This document shows positions 8,420-16,178 of a stretch of 64,000 nucleotides of DNA, piece after piece. Under the pieces are notes generated by a model. That model was not told the origin of the DNA. It did not search any database and saw nothing but the letters and a program-made list of their open reading frames with translations. A program made the position numbers and the translations under genes. The DNA is from Ancylobacter polymorphus. GTDB lineage: Bacteria > Pseudomonadota > Alphaproteobacteria > Rhizobiales > Xanthobacteraceae. Each line of letters begins with the position of its first letter. The first letter of the stretch is position 1. The stretch spans positions 372,001 to 436,000 of the forward strand of contig NZ_JAUSUI010000002.1 of the NCBI RefSeq assembly GCF_030813495.1, in the 5' to 3' direction.

Positions 8420-10361
8420 GCCGGTCTCCCCGTTGCAGCAGCCAGATCAGATACGGCCCGCCGACCAGCGCCGCGAGCAGGCCGGTGGGCAGCTGGTAGG
8501 GAAAGGCGACCATGCGGGCCAGCCAGTCCGCCAGCAGCAGCACCAGCGCGCCGATCAGCGCCGAGGCGAAGACGAAGACGGCGCCGCGGTTCAGTCCGAG
8601 CTGGCGGGCGAGGTGCGGGCCGATCAGCCCGACAAGGCTGAGCGGGCCGACGAAGAACGCCGCCACCCCGGTCATCGCCGCCGCCAGAAGCGTGAGCAGC
8701 AGCTGGCTCGCCGCCACCCTCAGGCCGAGCGAGCCGGCCACGCCCGCGCCGAGCGGCAGCAGGCTCAGCCAGCGGCCGGCAAGGGCGACGGGGAGCAGCA
8801 GGAGAAGCGCGCAGGCGGCGAGAATGGCGGCCTGCATCAGGTCGACCCGGTCGGTGGTGCCGGCCATCCAGGCCAGCAGCAGGAAGCTGCCCGGCCCGCC
8901 GGCGGCGAAGAAGGCGGAGAGAATCGCGAGCGCCATGCAGCCGAGCGCGATACCGGCGAGCAGCAGCTTTTCCGCCCCGAAGCCGGTCGCCGCCGCGATG
9001 GCCAGCACCAGCAGCAGCGCGCCCAGCGCCCCGCCGGCACTGGCGGCGAGCAGCAGGCCCGGGCCCGCATCGGGCGCGAGCAGCAGCGCGGCGGCGAGGC
9101 CGACCCCGGCGCCGGCGCTGACACCCAGCACTTCCGGCCCGGCGAGCGGATTGCCGGTGAGCTTCTGCATGATCGCCCCCGCCGCGCCGAGCAGCCCGCC
9201 GGCGGCCGCCGCTGCGACCACGCGCGGGGCGCGGAACGCCAGAAGCTCGGTCAGCAGCGGTCCGGTGGCGAGGGCCCAGCCGTCGAGATCGCGCCCGGCG
9301 ACCAGAGCGAACAGCCCGGCCAGAAGGGCCGCGACAGCGAGCCCGGCGAGAGCGCGGCCAGGGCGGCGCCAGCGGCGGCGCGGCGTCGCGGGGACGGAGA
9401 GCGGCGGGGCGGCGGCGCGCAGGCGCGGCAGCAGCCACAGCAAGAGCGGCCCGCCGAGCAGGCCGACCGCCGCGCCGGTCGGGATGAGGTCGCCGCCATT
9501 GCCGGCGGTGAGCTGCACCAGGCTGTCGGTGATCCAGAGCAGCAGCGCGCCGATCAGCGGGGCGGCGAGCAGCACGGCGTCCGGCCGCCTTGCGCCGGCG
9601 ACGCGGGCCAGCGCCGGGGCGGCGAGGCCGACAAAGCCGATCACCCCGACTTCGGACACCACGCTCGCCGCCAGCGCCACCGCCACCGCGATGACGGCCA
9701 GCCGCATCCCCTGCACCGCCATGCCGAGGCTGCGCGCGCCGGCATCGTCCAGCGCCATGAGGCCGAGCGGGCGGCGCAGCAGGAAGGTGGCGCCGGCCGC
9801 CAGCGCCAGCCGCGTGCCGATCAGCTGCGCCGGCTCCCAGTTCTGCTGGTGCAGCGAGCCGGCGCCCCAGATGAACAGGGCGAACACATAATCGCCGCGC
9901 ACGAGGATGAGCGCCGCGCTCAGCGCCCCCGCCATCAGCGACAGCGTCATGCCCGCGACCACCAGCGTCACCGGCTCGAAGCCGCGCCGGGCGCTCAGCG
10001 CCAGCACCAGCGCCACCGCCGCCACCCCGCCGGCGAAGGCGGTGCCCTCGCGCGAGAGGGCGAGCAGCGCCGGGGCGAAGGCGAGCGCCAGCGTCAGGGC
10101 CAGCTGCGCGCCGGCGGCGATGCCGAGCGTGGAGGGATCGGCGATCGGGTTGCGCAGCACGCGCTGCAGCAGCGCGCCGGAAAGCCCCAGTGCCGCGCCG
10201 GCCAGCAGCGCGGTCGCCGCGCGCGGCAAGAGGCTGTGCCAGAGCAGCAGCTCGTCGAGATCGAACGCCGCGCCCGGCAGATCCGGCCGGCGCATCAGCA
10301 CCAGCGCGAACAGGCCGAGGCCGAGCGCGGAGAGGGCGAGCCCGAAAGGCAGCGGCCGCAT
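8412..10361 (-). CDS. fhuB: Ferric hydroxamate-type ABC permease, tandem-fused FhuB
   Basis: Inner-membrane permease for a ferric siderophore. About 649 aa from the ATG at 10361, twice the size of a single FecCD unit. Two homologous halves follow one another: the first contains LLPRAATALLAGAALGLSGALLQRVLRNPIADPSTLG split over the FecCD signature, the second FRAPRVVAAAAAGG and MQKLTGNPLAGPEVLGV. Both halves carry the Gly-rich cytoplasmic EAA-like loop near VGLIGPHLAR / VGLAAPALAR. A TTG at 10394 would overlap the fhuD stop (10387) and is a credible alternative start. Frames extending to 10679 lie inside fhuD and are rejected. Partners are fhuC and fhuD just upstream. Confidence 0.9.
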   Translation of the reverse strand: MRPLPFGLALSALGLGLFALVLMRRPDLPGAAFDLDELLLWHSLLPRAATALLAGAALGLSGALLQRVLRNPIADPSTLGIAAGAQLALTLALAFAPALLALSREGTAFAGGVAAVALVLALSARRGFEPVTLVVAGMTLSLMAGALSAALILVRGDYVFALFIWGAGSLHQQNWEPAQLIGTRLALAAGATFLLRRPLGLMALDDAGARSLGMAVQGMRLAVIAVAVALAASVVSEVGVIGFVGLAAPALARVAGARRPDAVLLAAPLIGALLLWITDSLVQLTAGNGGDLIPTGAAVGLLGGPLLLWLLPRLRAAAPPLSVPATPRRRWRRPGRALAGLAVAALLAGLFALVAGRDLDGWALATGPLLTELLAFRAPRVVAAAAAGGLLGAAGAIMQKLTGNPLAGPEVLGVSAGAGVGLAAALLLAPDAGPGLLLAASAGGALGALLLVLAIAAATGFGAEKLLLAGIALGCMALAILSAFFAAGGPGSFLLLAWMAGTTDRVDLMQAAILAACALLLLLPVALAGRWLSLLPLGAGVAGSLGLRVAASQLLLTLLAAAMTGVAAFFVGPLSLVGLIGPHLARQLGLNRGAVFVFASALIGALVLLLADWLARMVAFPYQLPTGLLAALVGGPYLIWLLQRGDRHG

Positions 10362-10386
10362 GCCGGTGGGGCGGGGCAAGGCGAGC

Positions 10387-11298
10387 TCAGCCAAGGCCGC
10401 CTCCGTTCCCCGATCCGCCCTCCAGCAGCGCCGCCGTGAGCAGGCGGGCGAAGCGGGCGGCGGTGGGCAGGCCGCCGAAAGGATCGACGCTGTCGAGCAC
10501 GGCGAAGCGGCGGGCGCGGATATTGGGCAAGGCGTTCCACAGCGCGCTGGTGGCGAGCACCCGCGCCGCATCCGGCGGGACGGGGCGCAGGATGACGAGG
10601 AAGGCCTCGGGAAAGCGCGCCAGCGCCTCCAGCCCGAGCGGGGCGGAGGCGGCGTAGAAGGTGCGCTCGCCCCAGGCATTGGCCAGGCCGAGGCGGGCGA
10701 TCACCTCGCCGAACAGGCTGTCGGCACCGAACACGCGGAAATGCCTGGAATCGCCGAGATTGAGCACCAGCAGCGGCCGACCGGCCTGCGCGGCGAGGCG
10801 CTGCCGGCAGGCGTCGATCTGCCCGGCGACGGCGTCGATCAGCGCTCGGGCCGCGTCCTCGCGCCCGGTCAGGGCACCGATCGCCATTGCCGCCGCCTCG
10901 GCCTCGCCATAGGGCGGGCGACCGGTCCGGTAGATGGACAGCGTCTCGACCGGGGCGATGAGGCGCAGCTTCGGCTCCATCCAGCCATAGAAGTTGGAAC
11001 TGAGGATGAGGCTTGGGCGGGTCAGCCGCAGCGCCTCGAAATTCACCGCGCCGCGCAGGCCGATATCGACCACGGAGGCCGGCACGGGCGGCTCCACCGC
11101 CACCTCGCGAAACAGCACCAGTTCGGCCGCCGCCACCGGCGAGATGCCCATGCCCAGCAGGGTTTCCAGCAGCGCCCAATCGACCGTTGCGAGGCGAAGA
11201 TCCGGAGCTTGCGCCCGCGCGGGCGCGCCGCGCAGCGCCAGCGCCGCCACTCCGGCGGCCAGCAGGGCACGGCGGTTGAGGTGCGGGGCGGCGCTCAC
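10387..11298 (-). CDS. fhuD: Periplasmic ferric-siderophore binding protein, FhuD-like
   Basis: Solute-binding protein of the FhuD/BtuF class (PF01497), 303 aa. It delivers the ferric siderophore from the outer-membrane receptor to FhuB. The start is a GTG at 11298 whose GTGA overlaps the fhuC stop; upstream ATGs fall inside fhuC. The N-terminus has a twin-arginine-like signal (LNRRALLAAGVAALALRG, then APARAQA), suggesting Tat export. The mature part shows LRLATVDWALLETLLGMG, SLILSSNFYGWMEPKL and LLVLNLGDSRHFRVFGADSL, consistent with the two-lobed helical-backbone fold. Confidence 0.88.
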   Translation of the reverse strand: MSAAPHLNRRALLAAGVAALALRGAPARAQAPDLRLATVDWALLETLLGMGISPVAAAELVLFREVAVEPPVPASVVDIGLRGAVNFEALRLTRPSLILSSNFYGWMEPKLRLIAPVETLSIYRTGRPPYGEAEAAAMAIGALTGREDAARALIDAVAGQIDACRQRLAAQAGRPLLVLNLGDSRHFRVFGADSLFGEVIARLGLANAWGERTFYAASAPLGLEALARFPEAFLVILRPVPPDAARVLATSALWNALPNIRARRFAVLDSVDPFGGLPTAARFARLLTAALLEGGSGNGGGLG

Positions 11299-12119
11299 AG
11301 CACGTAGCTCATCGGCGCGCCGCTGACGGGATGTGCCATCACGCCCATGTCGAGCCCGTAAATGGCGCGCAGGTTCTCCGGCTGCATGATCTCGCCGCAC
11401 GGGCCCTGGGCGATGAGCCTCCCGCCGCGCAGGGCGAGCAGGCCGTCGCAGGTGCGGGCGGCGAGGTTGATGTCGTGCAGGATGACGATCACCGTCATCG
11501 CGCCGCCCTCCGCGCCTGTCCCGGCTTCGTCGCCCAGCTCGCGCAGAATGGCGAGCACCTCCATCTGGTGGGCGATGTCGAGCGCCGAAGTCGGTTCGTC
11601 GAGCAGCAGGCAGCGCGCGCCCTGCGCCAGCATCAGGGCCAGCCAGGCACGCTGACGCTCGCCGCCGGAAAGGCTGTCCACCGCCCGGTCACGAAAGGCG
11701 GAAAGGCCGGTGCGCTGGATCGCCGCCTCCACCCGTGCCTCGTCCTCGGCGGTGAAGCGGCCGAGCGCGCCGTGCCAGGGATAGCGGCCGAGGCTGACCA
11801 GTTCGCGCACATTCATGCCGTCGGAAGCGGGCATGAATTGCGGCATATAGGCGACCTCGCGGGCGAAGGCGCGCCCGGTCCAGGCCGTGAGCGGTCGGCC
11901 GTCGAACCTTATCGCGCCGCCGGTCGGGGCGATCTGGCGGGCGAGCATCTTCAGCAGCGTGCTCTTGCCGGAGCCGTTGGGACCGATCAGCCCATAGACG
12001 CGCCCGGCCGGCAGACCGAGCGTCAGCGGGCTGAGGATCGCCCGGTCGCCGGCCGTGAAGGCCGTCTCATGCAGCGACCAGAGCGCGCCCGCCGGCGCTG
12101 GAGCAGCGGCCTCTACCAT
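11295..12119 (-). CDS. fhuC: Ferric-siderophore ABC transporter ATPase, FhuC-like
   Basis: ATPase energising FhuB, 274 aa. Walker A GPNGSGKST, Q-loop region VAYMPQFMPASDGMNVREL, signature LSGGERQR, Walker B CLLLDEPTSALD and the H-loop VILHDINLAART are all present. LVSLGRYPWHG is characteristic of the FecE/FhuC group. The ATG at 12119 overlaps the receptor stop by 7 bp; a longer frame begins at 12362 but lies inside the receptor gene. The stop overlaps the fhuD GTG start. Confidence 0.92.
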   Translation of the reverse strand: MVEAAAPAPAGALWSLHETAFTAGDRAILSPLTLGLPAGRVYGLIGPNGSGKSTLLKMLARQIAPTGGAIRFDGRPLTAWTGRAFAREVAYMPQFMPASDGMNVRELVSLGRYPWHGALGRFTAEDEARVEAAIQRTGLSAFRDRAVDSLSGGERQRAWLALMLAQGARCLLLDEPTSALDIAHQMEVLAILRELGDEAGTGAEGGAMTVIVILHDINLAARTCDGLLALRGGRLIAQGPCGEIMQPENLRAIYGLDMGVMAHPVSGAPMSYVL

Positions 12120-14248
12120 TTGTAGGACAGGGTTCCGAGCACGGTGCGGCCATTGCCATAGAAGCAGCCGAAGAAGCCGCAGCCGGCGACATAGGTCTCG
12201 TCGGCGATGTTGTTGACGTTGAGCTGGGCCTTGAACGGGCCCTTCTCGTAATGCAGGGCGGCATCGAACAGCGTGTTGGAGGACAGGAAGATGCTGTTGT
12301 CGTCGAGCGCGTAGCGGTCGCCGACGAAGCGCACGCCGCCGCCGACCCCGAAGCCCGCCCACGCCCCCGACGGGACGGTGTAGTCGAGCCAGAGATTGGC
12401 CATGTTCTCCGGCACATTGGCCGGGCGGTTGCCGGCATATTGGCCCTGGGTGATCTCGGCGTTCATATAGGTGTAGTTGGCGATCAGGTTGAGCCCGTCC
12501 GCGAGCCCGGCCACGGCGGTGAACTCAAAGCCCTTCACCCGCACCTCGCCGATCTGGGTCTGGTAGCTCACCCCGTCGATCAGCTGCGAGGACAGCACAT
12601 TGGACTGGGTGAGGTCGTAGACGGCGGCGGTGAAGAAGCCGTTCCAGCCCACCGGCTGGTACTTCACGCCGAGTTCGACCTGCTCGCCCTCCATCGGCTG
12701 GAAGGCGCCGCCGCCGAGCTGCGTCGGCATGTTGCCGATGACCGGCTCGAAGGAGGTGGAATAGTTGAAATAGGGGGCGATGCCGTTGTCGAAGAGATAG
12801 GTGAGGCCGACGCGGCCGGTGAAGGCGCTGTCGTCCTGGTTCTGCGCGGTGTTGCCGAAATTGGTCAGGTTGGTGGAATCGGTCGTCGCCCAGTCATGGC
12901 GCAGGCCGACGGTGAGCAGCCAGTTCTGCAGCTTCACCTGGTCCTGCGCATAGACGCCCGTCTGCGAGATCGTGCCGTTCACATCCGACGTGTACCAGGG
13001 CGTGCCGCCGACCGGCTGGTTGTAGATCGGGAACAGGATGTTGATCGGCGAGGCGGTGCCGAAGGCGGTGGTGTTGGATTCGCTGTAGCGGCGATAATCG
13101 ACGCCGACCAGCACCTCATGGCTCAGCGCGCCGGTGTCGAACTGCCCGAGCATCTGGCTGTCGAGGTTGAAGGTCTGCTGCGATTCGGCGTTTTCCGACG
13201 AACCGCGATTGGCGACGAGCGGGTTGGTCGGACTCAGCGCGCTGTAATAGAGGCTGTTATAGTCCCAGGCGAGCACGGCGTAGCGGGCGTTCTGGCGGAA
13301 CTCCCAGGTCTCGTTGAAGCGGTGCTTGAACTCGTAGCCGACGCTGCCGAAGGTGCGGTTGGAATTGTCGTAGTCGGGATCGCCGAGGAACAGGTTGCGC
13401 GGCAGGCGCAGGCCGCCATCGGCATCCACCGTGTACTGCACCGGCAGGCCGACCGGGGTGCCGGTCTGGTCGTACTGGATATTGGCCAGCACGGTGAGCT
13501 CGGTGTCGGTGGAGGGCCGCCAGGTCAGCGCCGGGGCGAAGAACAGCCGGTTGTCGTCGATATAGTCGGTCTGGGTGTCGCTCTCGCGGGCGAGGCCGGT
13601 GAAGCGGTAGGAGATGTCGGCATTGTCCGGCAGCACGCCGCCAATGTCGAAGCGGCCGACATAGCGGTCGAAGCTGCCGGCGTCCACCTGCACCTCGCCG
13701 AAATTGGTGAAGGTCGGGCGCTTGGAGATGAAGTCGAGCAGGCCGCCGGGATTGCCCTGGCCATAGAGCACCGAGGCGGGACCGCGCACCACGTCAATGC
13801 GCTCCAGCCCATAGGGGTCGATGGCGGTGGTGCCGGCCTCGCGCATCAGCTTCAGGCCGTTGAGATACATGCTGTTATCGGCGGCGAAGCCGCGGATGAT
13901 CGGGTAGTCGAAGCGCGGATCGGCGCCGAAGGGCTGGGAGACCACGCCGGCGGTGTAGTCGAGCGCCTGCCCGACGCTCTGCACGCCGCGTGCGTCCATC
14001 TGGTCGCGGGTGACGACGGAAATGGATTGCGGCACCTCGATCAGCGGCGTGTCGGTCTTGGTGCCGGCGGTGCTGGTGCGGGCGACATAGCCCTGCGTGT
14101 CGTCCGTGCGCTGACCCTGAATGTCGATCTGCTCAAGCTCGATGGCCGCCGCGCCCTGCTGCGCCCGTGCCGCCGGGGCCGAGACAAGGATCGCCGTGCT
14201 GCCCATCAGCAGCGACATCGTTGAGAGGGCCAGCCCTTTGCGCATCAC
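12113..14248 (-). CDS. TonB-dependent siderophore receptor, FhuA-like
   Basis: Outer-membrane ferric-siderophore receptor, 711 aa, first gene of the uptake operon. A signal peptide (RKGLALSTMSLLMGSTAIL to AARAQQ) is followed by a short TonB-box-like stretch (IELEQIDIQGQ). The plug domain contains DTPLIEVPQSISVVTRDQM, RGFAADNSMYLNGL and VVRGPASVLYGQGNPGG. The beta-barrel ends in an aromatic residue (GTLSYKW), as expected for barrel assembly. The plug motifs are those of ferrichrome/pyoverdine-type hydroxamate receptors; the exact ligand cannot be read. Iron control is expected, but no convincing Fur box was found upstream. Confidence 0.93.
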   Translation of the reverse strand: MMRKGLALSTMSLLMGSTAILVSAPAARAQQGAAAIELEQIDIQGQRTDDTQGYVARTSTAGTKTDTPLIEVPQSISVVTRDQMDARGVQSVGQALDYTAGVVSQPFGADPRFDYPIIRGFAADNSMYLNGLKLMREAGTTAIDPYGLERIDVVRGPASVLYGQGNPGGLLDFISKRPTFTNFGEVQVDAGSFDRYVGRFDIGGVLPDNADISYRFTGLARESDTQTDYIDDNRLFFAPALTWRPSTDTELTVLANIQYDQTGTPVGLPVQYTVDADGGLRLPRNLFLGDPDYDNSNRTFGSVGYEFKHRFNETWEFRQNARYAVLAWDYNSLYYSALSPTNPLVANRGSSENAESQQTFNLDSQMLGQFDTGALSHEVLVGVDYRRYSESNTTAFGTASPINILFPIYNQPVGGTPWYTSDVNGTISQTGVYAQDQVKLQNWLLTVGLRHDWATTDSTNLTNFGNTAQNQDDSAFTGRVGLTYLFDNGIAPYFNYSTSFEPVIGNMPTQLGGGAFQPMEGEQVELGVKYQPVGWNGFFTAAVYDLTQSNVLSSQLIDGVSYQTQIGEVRVKGFEFTAVAGLADGLNLIANYTYMNAEITQGQYAGNRPANVPENMANLWLDYTVPSGAWAGFGVGGGVRFVGDRYALDDNSIFLSSNTLFDAALHYEKGPFKAQLNVNNIADETYVAGCGFFGCFYGNGRTVLGTLSYKW

Positions 14249-14431
14249 GGTACCCGTTTTCAGCAGTTGAGATGAATTATAAAGAAGCGTTCCCCTCCGG
14301 CCCTGGGAAACACCGCTTCATATCAATCAACATTCCGCCGTTCTTGTCGCATCCTCTTGTGTTTTGAACGATCGTGTTCTCTATTGCCCCCTGATCGAAC
14401 GGATTTGGCGCGAGATCAAGGCGAGAGTGCT

Positions 14432-14459
14432 ACTTCATATTGATTCTAATCTATGAAGT
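14432..14459. promoter_or_regulatory. Inverted repeat between receptor and AraC gene (candidate operator)
   Basis: Perfect 8-bp arms ACTTCATA (14432-14439) and TATGAAGT (14452-14459) with a 12-bp AT-rich centre. It lies 32 bp before the AraC-family start and in the shared divergent intergenic region. A partial copy, CTTCATAT followed by CAATC, occurs near 14317, closer to the receptor. This arrangement fits an AraC-type or iron-responsive operator; the binder is inferred. Confidence 0.5.
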
Positions 14460-14490
14460 GCCGCGCTGATCTTGACGAATGGCACGCTGA

Positions 14491-15378
14491 ATGAGCTTTC
14501 AACCGCGCATGACCTCCACCGTGGAGGGCATCACCCTTCTGGACGACCTGCACTGGCGCAGCTGGAACGGCATCATCGCCGATGTCTGGCATGTCGCCTG
14601 CGCGGCGGGGGCGGGTGGGCATTATGTCTCGCGCGATGCCCGGCTGTTCGTGGTGCTGGAGCGCGAGGGCGGGCGCTCGGATGTGCAGCTCTCGGTGGAT
14701 GGCCGTCCGCGCCGGGTGCAGCGTGCCCCGCACCGGATGAGCTTCGTGCCCGCCGACCTGCCGATCTGGTCGCATGTCGACGAGCCGGTGCGGGTGCGCC
14801 ACCTCGACCTGCATTTCCACGCGCCGACGCTCAGCGAGCGCCTCGGCGAGGATCTCGACGATGAGCGGCTGGCGACGCCGCGGCTCGATTTTCTCGATCC
14901 GCGCCTGTTCACCCTGGCGCAGCTGATCGCGGAGGAATGCACTAGCCCCGAGCGTCGCCACGACCTCTATGGCGACGGCCTGACCCTCGCTCTGTTCATT
15001 GACCTCTTGAAGCTCGGCCGTGCGCCGGGCGCGGCGGCGCGCGGCCCCGCCCTCTCCCCGCGCCAGCTGCGGCGGGTGACGGATTTCATCGAGGCCCATT
15101 GCGCCCGCAATATCCGCCTGCAGGAACTGGCAGAGCTGACCGGCCTGTCGCAATCCTATTTCAGCCATGCCTTCAAGGCAGCGACGGGGGTGCCGCCCTA
15201 TCAGTGGCATCTCAAGGCGCGGCTGCGGCGGGTGCAGGCGCTGCTGACCGACACCGAGCTGCCGCTCACCGAAATCGCTTCCGCCACCGGCTTTACCGAT
15301 CAGGCGCACCTGACCCGCAGCTTCCGCCGGCTGATCGGCACGACCCCGGCGGCGTGGCGGCGGGCGCAGGGGCGCTGA
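14491..15378 (+). CDS. AraC-family transcriptional regulator, divergent to the siderophore operon
   Basis: DNA-binding activator of 295 aa. The N-terminal about 170 residues form a ligand-sensing domain without strong identity; the C-terminus has two helix-turn-helix motifs (LQELAELTGLSQSYFSHAFK and LTEIASATGFTDQAHLTRSF) with the usual GTTPAAWR ending. AraC proteins next to TonB receptors (PchR, YbtA, RhrA types) commonly activate uptake when they bind the ferric siderophore, so control of the 14248-5579 operon is likely but inferred. A second ATG at 14509 is possible. The 3' end overlaps the convergent gene at 15293 by 86 bp. Confidence 0.9.
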   Translation: MSFQPRMTSTVEGITLLDDLHWRSWNGIIADVWHVACAAGAGGHYVSRDARLFVVLEREGGRSDVQLSVDGRPRRVQRAPHRMSFVPADLPIWSHVDEPVRVRHLDLHFHAPTLSERLGEDLDDERLATPRLDFLDPRLFTLAQLIAEECTSPERRHDLYGDGLTLALFIDLLKLGRAPGAAARGPALSPRQLRRVTDFIEAHCARNIRLQELAELTGLSQSYFSHAFKAATGVPPYQWHLKARLRRVQALLTDTELPLTEIASATGFTDQAHLTRSFRRLIGTTPAAWRRAQGR

Positions 15379-16132
15379 GGCCGGCAAAGACGGGCGTGGC
15401 GAAGAGCGAACCGAAGCCGGCGAGCGGCGCGGTGGGAAGGTCGAGCGCGCGCAGGCAGCCCCACAGCGTGGCGGCAACGGAATCGATGATGGGCAGGCCG
15501 AGCGCGCGCTCGATCTCCGCGCCGACCCGCGCGCCGCGCATATTGGTGCAGACGATGGCGATGGCGTCGGGTTTAGCGGCCGCGACCTCCGCACACATCC
15601 GGCCGACATGGTCGTCGGCGATGTCGGCGAAGGAGAAATTGTCGGACAGGCCGGCATGGAGTCCGGCCACCACCTCGACGCCAAGCGTGGCGTAATTGGC
15701 GGCGATGCGGGCGCCGACATCCGCCGTATAGGGGGTGACGAGGCCGAGCCGCTTCACCCCGCCCTCCGCGAGCAGCCGGTTGAGGCCGAGAATGCAGCTG
15801 GTGGCCTTCACCCCCGTTCGCGCCTCGATCGCCGCGCAGAGCCGCGCATCGGTATCGAAGCCGAGCCAGCTCGCCGAGGTGCCGTTCCAGGCGATGATGT
15901 CGGTGCGGGCGTCGGCGAGCAGCTCCGCCGCCGCCAGGATGGGCTCCTGGCGGAACTGGTTGGAGGCGCTGTCGTCGAGCGCGATCCGCGTCACCCGGAA
16001 GCGGGCGAAATGCGCCGTCACCTCGGGGAAAAGCGGCTCCAGCATCCGCGCCGTATAGGGCTCCAGCACCGTGTTGGAAGACGGCGTCAGCATGCCGATC
16101 CGATGCCGGCGGGAGAGTCGTTCATCGTGCAT
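15293..16132 (-). CDS. Asp/Glu racemase-superfamily enzyme, maleate isomerase / arylmalonate decarboxylase-like
   Basis: 279 aa, start ATG at 16132 (frames reaching 16390 lie inside the neighbouring gene). The opening IGMLTPSSNTVLEPYTARM is typical of the maleate isomerase/arylmalonate decarboxylase branch. Where two-cysteine racemases carry the first catalytic Cys, this protein has Gly84-Thr85-Ser86 (AWNGTSASW). The second Cys is kept at 195 (IVCTNMRG) and a Tyr lies at 135 (TPYTADV). As I recall it, arylmalonate decarboxylase uses Gly74-Thr75-Ser76, Tyr126 and Cys188, with very similar spacing. The Cys-Thr-Asn-x-Arg context is instead maleate-isomerase-like. Last gene of the catabolic operon, 46 bp after the gamma-glutamyltransferase-family gene. 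It could decarboxylate or isomerise a small dicarboxylate. Confidence 0.8.
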   Translation of the reverse strand: MHDERLSRRHRIGMLTPSSNTVLEPYTARMLEPLFPEVTAHFARFRVTRIALDDSASNQFRQEPILAAAELLADARTDIIAWNGTSASWLGFDTDARLCAAIEARTGVKATSCILGLNRLLAEGGVKRLGLVTPYTADVGARIAANYATLGVEVVAGLHAGLSDNFSFADIADDHVGRMCAEVAAAKPDAIAIVCTNMRGARVGAEIERALGLPIIDSVAATLWGCLRALDLPTAPLAGFGSLFATPVFAGLSAPAPAATPPGSCRSAGGSCGSGAPDR

Positions 16133-16178
16133 GGCGCTGTTCCGACGGGGGAGGGGAAGGCGGACCTGCCGCAAGGGC

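Noticed and set aside
8115-10439. 774-codon plus-strand frame opposite fhuB
   Set aside because: Gln/Arg/Ala-rich shadow; the minus strand has two complete FecCD permease halves.
14249-14431. Fur or Irr box upstream of the siderophore receptor
   Set aside because: No stretch matched the consensus well enough by eye; a matrix scan would decide.
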